Shown piece after piece: positions 31,467-35,901 of a stretch of DNA of 35,901 nt. Source of the DNA: Methanobacteriota archaeon (GTDB taxonomy: Archaea > Halobacteriota > Methanomicrobia > Methanomicrobiales > Methanocorpusculaceae); NCBI GenBank assembly GCA_023396065.1, contig JAEWXF010000004.1, forward strand, positions 1 through 35,901, given 5' to 3'. Each line of letters starts with the position of its first letter. Position 1 is the first letter of the stretch. Below the pieces are notes generated by a model. It was not told where the DNA came from. It saw nothing but the letters and a program-made list of their open reading frames with translations, and ran no database searches. A program made the position numbers and the translations under genes.

Positions 31467-32264
31467 ATGAACAAACACGTATCACACCATGGAATTGGAA
31501 TCAGACTCGGTCTGCTTCTCATCACAACCCTGCTGATTTTCAGTGGAACTGCCGCCGCCGGCTCGATACTCATCGACACCTCCGGCCTCACCGGAGCAGT
31601 CGGAACGACCGTACAGGTCCCCGTCAAAGTCACCGGAGCCTCCTCACTCTTCAGCATGGAATTACAGTTCAACACCGGTGACACCGCCGATGCCACCATC
31701 GCCTTCAACGAAGAATCCATGAAAAAGCATGGACTCATCTACAATCAGGACACCGGCAAAGTCACCCAGATCAACCTGGGAATCACCGGCGATGAAACGC
31801 TTTTTTCCCTTGACGTCACCCCGAAAACGGCCTCAGCCGTTCCCATTACCGTAACAGTCGGAGAAATGACCGAAGGCTCTATGGAACACTACCCGCAGCC
31901 CGCTGACTACACCGCCGCAGCTGCAACCCTCAGCGTCTCCTCCGTCATCCCGCCAACCACATCAACCTCCTCCCCCGGATCGTCCGGAGGAAGCAGTGGC
32001 GGCAGCAGCGGAGGCGGAGGAAGCAGCGGAGGAAGCACAACCGTATCTCCGGCAGCCACCGGAACACAGAACACCGGTGACTCCCCGGCTCCGCAGGCGA
32101 CAAACACAGACCGCACCGTCTCCCCGACCACCACAGCTACCACAGGTACAACCGCGACCACCGTCGCAGCCACAACCCCGGAACCAACCAGAACACCGCT
32201 CCCGGTCGCAGGCCTCATCGCCGGACTCGGCATCGCCCTTCTGATCACCCGGAGAAACAACTGA
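31467..32264 (+). CDS. Cohesin-like surface protein with C-terminal membrane anchor
   Basis: This 265-residue protein starts with a signal peptide (MNKHVSHHGIGIRLGLLLIT onward, cleaved near residue 31). Residues 32-155 read as a cohesin-like beta-sandwich: GSILIDTSGLTGAVGTTVQV followed by PVKV, LFSMELQF, DTGKVTQINLGITGDETLFS and ITVTVGEMTEG. A Gly/Ser linker (about 168-190) and a Thr/Pro-rich stalk follow, likely glycosylated. The end, LPVAGLIAGLGIALLITRRNN, is a single hydrophobic segment with a basic tail, like archaeosortase-type anchor signals. It would display a cohesin-like domain on the cell surface. The domain is clearly related to the N-terminal domain of the protein at 33396. It lies between two genes whose products end in dockerin-like modules. 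Confidence 0.78.
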   Translation: MNKHVSHHGIGIRLGLLLITTLLIFSGTAAAGSILIDTSGLTGAVGTTVQVPVKVTGASSLFSMELQFNTGDTADATIAFNEESMKKHGLIYNQDTGKVTQINLGITGDETLFSLDVTPKTASAVPITVTVGEMTEGSMEHYPQPADYTAAAATLSVSSVIPPTTSTSSPGSSGGSSGGSSGGGGSSGGSTTVSPAATGTQNTGDSPAPQATNTDRTVSPTTTATTGTTATTVAATTPEPTRTPLPVAGLIAGLGIALLITRRNN

Positions 32265-32289
32265 CAGTACAATTATCGAGGAAATCACA

Positions 32290-33372
32290 ATGACACGAAC
32301 AACATTCCGAACAACACTCCTCCTCCTCCTGCTCACCTGCCTGTTTGCATCAGGAGTCTCAGCCGCGGAACCCTCATACGAGATTGACACCACCGGCCTC
32401 AGCATCGAGGACGAAAACACTTACTACTCCCTGTACAAAGACAGCCTGCTGCTGCCGCTCAACATCACCTATGAAAGTGACAGTGGCATCAGCCGCATGG
32501 TCATAACCACCAGCGTAGAGCAGGACAGTGTACCGGTTGATGGCCTCACCTACACCTACGAACTTGCGGACGGCATCTCGAAGAACTTCGCGGAAAGTAC
32601 CAAGGGCAAAGAGTACATCTACCAGATTACCAACATTGAACTCAACGGAGAGATTCCCGCAGCCGTAACCGTAAACATCACCGGTCTTGAAGTAAGTCCG
32701 GACCCCTACACCATCAGCATGAACATCTATGCAGGTGCCGGAACCACCGACTTTAACGAAGTAGACATCGTGCTGGCCAAAGACGTCAGCGTCTGCAACT
32801 TCTTCATTCAAAGTACCGTAAACAACACCGAAACAGACCCGGTATGGAACCTCACCAACAACCTGACCGTCAACACAACCATCCTGACATCCGCAAACCT
32901 CCCTGCCGGAACCTACACTAGCCCGTGGGAGTTCACCGAAATCACCCGTGGAAACGATGCATTCTCCATCCTCCTCAGCCCGGCCACGAAAAACATAACC
33001 TCCACCGTCTGGAAACAGAATGGCGGGGACTGGGCAGCATCTGCATCCTTAGTATCCAACAACACTGCTGACGAAACCATCCAACTCACCGTTGGAGAAG
33101 ACGATGTCGGCACAGAATCCTATCTCCTTGAGTTTGCCGGAAAACGGCTCGGAGACGTCAGTGACCTCTACCCGGGTGCTGAAAGTCCGGTAAACGTTGC
33201 CGATGTAGACATGATCCTCACGGCCTGGACATCAGACAATGACCCGGCATATATCCCTCCAGAGAGACTCATATACGGAGATGTCGACGACGACGGACTC
33301 ATCAACAGCAATGATGCCACTGCCGTCTTCTGGTACATCAACAGGGGCGAAGACCACTCTTCTGATGAATAA
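32290..33372 (+). CDS. Secreted protein with C-terminal dockerin-like module
   Basis: This 360-residue protein has a signal peptide (MTRTTFRTTLLLLLLTCLFA onward) with cleavage near SAA. The middle, residues 30-285, is beta-rich and resembles the C-terminal third of the giant protein at 26932: compare LLLPLNITYESD...DGLTYTYEL with VLPVNYAP...DDLTYTFES. The end is dockerin-like in two halves, RLGDVSDLYPGAESPVNVAD followed by VDMILTAW, and then YGDVDDDGLINSNDATAVFW. The second half has a perfect calcium loop, D331-x-D333-x-D335-G-x-I-N-S-x-D342. There is no anchor, so it would be released unless held by a partner. GAGGAAATCACA precedes the ATG. Confidence 0.8.
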   Translation: MTRTTFRTTLLLLLLTCLFASGVSAAEPSYEIDTTGLSIEDENTYYSLYKDSLLLPLNITYESDSGISRMVITTSVEQDSVPVDGLTYTYELADGISKNFAESTKGKEYIYQITNIELNGEIPAAVTVNITGLEVSPDPYTISMNIYAGAGTTDFNEVDIVLAKDVSVCNFFIQSTVNNTETDPVWNLTNNLTVNTTILTSANLPAGTYTSPWEFTEITRGNDAFSILLSPATKNITSTVWKQNGGDWAASASLVSNNTADETIQLTVGEDDVGTESYLLEFAGKRLGDVSDLYPGAESPVNVADVDMILTAWTSDNDPAYIPPERLIYGDVDDDGLINSNDATAVFWYINRGEDHSSDE

Positions 33373-33395
33373 AAAGGAACCACGGAGCAACTCCA

Positions 33396-35901
33396 ATGAA
33401 TGATACCACACGAAAAAACACACGGGATCACAAGGGGTATCTCCCCTTTCTTCTCTTCTTAATCCTCCTCTCCCTCCTCTGCACGGGCATCGTATCTGCA
33501 GATGGCAGGGTCTGGATTGACGCCGGGGGCATCACCGCAACCGAAGGAAACACCGTACAGGTACCGGTAAAAGTCCTCTCCGAAGGGGACTACCCTCTTT
33601 TCTCCCTCGAGCTCACATTTGAAAAATCTCCGGATGCAGACATTCGCTTCAACAAATCCTCCATGAAAAGTGGAGGGTGGGAGGAGGGGAAAAACTACCT
33701 TGACAGCACCGGAAAAGCTACAAACATCAACCTTGGCATCTCCGGAGAAACGACTCTGTTCTATCTGGACGTCACCCCTACCACCGGAAACGACGTTGAA
33801 CTCTCCTGTATTCCGGGTGAGTTCACCGAAGGATCCTTCGCTGACAACGTCTATCCCACACAAAAAACCTACACCGCAACCCCTAACCCGGCAGTACTCA
33901 CCGTCCAGCAGAGCTACACCATCACCTGGGACGTCAACGGCACAACCACCACCACAACCGTAGCGAAAGGGGAAACCCCGGTCTACAGCGGTTCCACCGA
34001 CAAACAGGCCGACGAAACCTACACGTACACCTTCAGCGGCTGGGACGACGAATCCGGCACCCATTATGACATCGGCAACTCACTCCCCGCTGCATCCGCT
34101 GACGCGACCTACACCGCAACCTACGAACGTGAGTACATCGACTATGCCATCCGGTTCCTTGACTGGGACGAAAGTGTAATCTCAGAGGAAACCCTCCACT
34201 ACGGTGACACCATCACCGCTCCCGTCGACCCGGTCCGTGCAGCAAATGAAACCTACACGTACACCTTCACCGGCTGGTCTCCGAGCGTCCCGGATACCGT
34301 GACCGGCAGTGCAGATTACAAAGCAGTCTATGAAAGCGAGTACATCGACTACACCATCCGGTTCCTCGATGACGACGCAACGGAACTGGCAACCGCCACC
34401 CTCCACTATGGTGACACCATCACCCCGCCCGTGGTTCCGGACAAGCCTGCGGACCACACCTACACCTATCCGTTCAGCGGCTGGACTCCCGCAGTCCCGC
34501 AGACAGTAACCGGCAGTGCCGACTACACCGCAACCTACACACAGGAATACATCGAGTACCGGATTGTCTTCACCAACTGGGACAGAACGGAAGTTTCCAA
34601 CACCACTCTCCACTACGGTGATACCGTCACCGCTCCCGCCGACCCGGTCCGCGAAGCAGATGAAACCTACCGGTACACCTTTGCAGGATGGAACCCTGCG
34701 GTTGCAGCAACCGTAACCGGAAATGCAGCCTACACCGCAATCTACAATGGCGAGTTCATCGACTACACCGTCCGGTTCCTCAACTGGGACAGAACAGAGC
34801 TCTCCACCACCACCTATCACTATGGTGCCGCCGTCACCGTACCCGCAGACCCTGTCCGACCGGCTGACAAAATCTACACCTACGCCTTCTCGGGATGGGA
34901 ACCGCAGGTAACCCCAACAGTAGAGAAAAACGCTGACTACCTTGCCAATTACACAGCAGCGTACATCCCCTACACCGTCACCGTCAGCGCAAGTAATGGA
35001 ACCGTCACCGCACAGCCGGGCACCTCCCATTACGGTGAAACCGTCACCCTCACAGCCGCCGCAGACATTGGCTACACCTTCGGCAGCTACCGGGTCACCA
35101 ACCAGAGCGGCGGTGAAGTTCTCGTCACCGGCAGCACATTTACCATGCCTGCCGAAGACGTCACCGTAACCGGAACGTTCATCGCCCTCCCGCTCCCGAC
35201 GGTCATCCACCCGGACATTGCCACCGTCGGACTCCCGGTCACCCTTCAGGTAACCTACCCTGGAACTGACGCCTCCTACAGGTGGAACATCAGCGGCACC
35301 ATCAGCACCGACACCACCGGCAACATCACCCACACCTTCACCACCGCCGGAACCTACGCAGTATCCGTCAACGCCACCAACCAGAGCGGCATATCGTCGG
35401 ATGCATCCTTCACACTGACCATCCGGGACGCAAAATCAGACCCGGAAATCATCGTAATCCTCGATCCGGAAACTGATGGCCCCCTCGGCCAGGGCCGAAT
35501 CCTCCAGGGCATCTTTGACGCCCGGGACGCAGCTCAGGACCTCACCCGGCTCATCATAACCGGAAAAACCACTGATGCCGAAAAGCAGAAACTCAACGGC
35601 AGAATTCCGAAAGTACTCGTGATCCACAGCATCTTTGGCGTGGACTTTGACGGTCAGCGCCCGGCCGATCCGCACGACCTTACCACAAACTCCATTCTCA
35701 GAATACAGATTTCCGCCAGCGCCGTAACCAACCCTGAATTCATACGGGCATACCGGAATCTCCCGGACGGAAACCTGGAACTGTTACAGATCACGTACCG
35801 CGGAGTTAGCGGCGGCATGCATCAGTATGACGTCACCACCCCGGGATACAGTGACATCATCATCGCGGAAGAAACCTCACCCGTCGTCCCGCCGACCCCG
35901 G
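33396..35901 (+). CDS. Cohesin-like, InlB-repeat surface protein (cut by the window end)
   Basis: The first 835 residues are in the window, with no stop reached. A signal segment (residues 17-35, FLLFLILLSLLCTGIVSA) is followed by a cohesin-like domain (38-165) closely related to the one at 31467: WIDAGGITATEGNTVQVPVK, LFSLELTF and ATNINLGISGETTLFYLDVT. From about 171 to 520 come five InlB/Listeria-Bacteroides type repeats; four begin exactly 207 bases apart. A divergent repeat (521-595), a PKD-like domain (about 600-678, with YRWNISG and HTFTTAGTYAVSVNATN) and another module resembling those before surface anchors (RNLPDGNLELLQITY...TTPGYSDI) follow. A membrane anchor probably lies just beyond the window. 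It would be a long surface stalk carrying a cohesin-like domain. Confidence 0.82.
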   Translation, partial: MNDTTRKNTRDHKGYLPFLLFLILLSLLCTGIVSADGRVWIDAGGITATEGNTVQVPVKVLSEGDYPLFSLELTFEKSPDADIRFNKSSMKSGGWEEGKNYLDSTGKATNINLGISGETTLFYLDVTPTTGNDVELSCIPGEFTEGSFADNVYPTQKTYTATPNPAVLTVQQSYTITWDVNGTTTTTTVAKGETPVYSGSTDKQADETYTYTFSGWDDESGTHYDIGNSLPAASADATYTATYEREYIDYAIRFLDWDESVISEETLHYGDTITAPVDPVRAANETYTYTFTGWSPSVPDTVTGSADYKAVYESEYIDYTIRFLDDDATELATATLHYGDTITPPVVPDKPADHTYTYPFSGWTPAVPQTVTGSADYTATYTQEYIEYRIVFTNWDRTEVSNTTLHYGDTVTAPADPVREADETYRYTFAGWNPAVAATVTGNAAYTAIYNGEFIDYTVRFLNWDRTELSTTTYHYGAAVTVPADPVRPADKIYTYAFSGWEPQVTPTVEKNADYLANYTAAYIPYTVTVSASNGTVTAQPGTSHYGETVTLTAAADIGYTFGSYRVTNQSGGEVLVTGSTFTMPAEDVTVTGTFIALPLPTVIHPDIATVGLPVTLQVTYPGTDASYRWNISGTISTDTTGNITHTFTTAGTYAVSVNATNQSGISSDASFTLTIRDAKSDPEIIVILDPETDGPLGQGRILQGIFDARDAAQDLTRLIITGKTTDAEKQKLNGRIPKVLVIHSIFGVDFDGQRPADPHDLTTNSILRIQISASAVTNPEFIRAYRNLPDGNLELLQITYRGVSGGMHQYDVTTPGYSDIIIAEETSPVVPPTP
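34131..34958 (+). repeat. Four in-frame 207-base repeats (InlB-type)
   Basis: The phrase encoding EYIDYxIRF (or a close variant) recurs at 34131, 34338, 34545 and 34752, each exactly 207 bases (69 codons) apart. Each unit continues with LHYGDTxTxP, DPVR or DKPA, ETYTYTFxGW and a TVTGxADYxAxY end. The sequences differ enough between units to rule out very recent duplication, but the spacing is unchanged. Confidence 0.85.

Noticed and set aside
34182..35333. Minus-strand 383-codon frame opposite the InlB-type repeats
   Set aside because: The repetitive Gly/Val/Cys/Asp-rich product is the antisense of repeats on the plus strand, where the protein has a signal peptide and known domains.
1..35901. 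tRNA, rRNA or CRISPR arrays
   Set aside because: I looked for GTTCGAATC-type tRNA arms, rRNA-like conserved blocks and regularly spaced repeats and found none. The only tandem repeats are the 27-base pair at 24231 and the coding repeats at 34131.

Overview
The window comes from a hydrogenotrophic methanogenic archaeon. The evidence is the heterodisulfide reductase operon (HdrC, HdrB, HdrA, MvhD), the F420 gene cofH, class I lysyl-tRNA synthetase, archaeal riboflavin synthase, deoxyhypusine synthase, TiaS, a group II chaperonin, a Sec11-type signal peptidase, and TATA-box promoters with several apparently leaderless genes. The gene set and the mvhD linkage fit Methanomicrobiales, possibly a Methanocorpusculum-like organism. 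The genus is an inference from memory; no database was searched.

Positions 1-22300 are mostly housekeeping. hdrCBA-mvhD (42-4033) is a tightly overlapped operon for CoM-S-S-CoB reduction. A 384-base gap with a nested hairpin follows. Next is lysS with a radical SAM gene and the polyprenyl synthase uppS (4418-7694), then a lipoprotein gene, then a signal peptidase/cofH pair. A convergent and divergent set comes next: ogt-purE (minus) and an aminotransferase/ribC pair (plus), the last two sets sharing one palindromic TATA box. A DUF3795 gene and a deoxyhypusine synthase/pyrF pair follow. After that come an unrecognised 306-residue protein, a lipoprotein, tiaS divergent from an archaeal HTH regulator, a DUF2148 ferredoxin-like protein, an HxlR regulator and the thermosome.

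Positions 22300-26430 are accessory DNA. A compact five-gene minus-strand run has ATGA and other small overlaps and includes an HNH-HTH endonuclease and a small HTH protein. Next to it is an 858-base unit in which a GxxExxY-family gene sits between 139-base inverted repeats that are nearly identical. Two more unrecognised minus-strand genes lie beyond it. A 93-base hairpin at 16389-16481 carries the same CGCGAAT-type sequence without a gene.

Positions 26430-35901 hold a cell-surface cluster of four plus-strand genes. In order they are a very large beta-helix protein ending in a dockerin-like module, a cohesin-like protein with a C-terminal anchor, a smaller secreted protein ending in a dockerin-like module, and a long cohesin-like protein with InlB-type repeats and a PKD-like domain, cut by the window end. 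I read this as a possible archaeal cohesin-dockerin surface complex with no recognisable enzyme, and it is the most interesting part of the window. I saw no rRNA, tRNA or CRISPR array.
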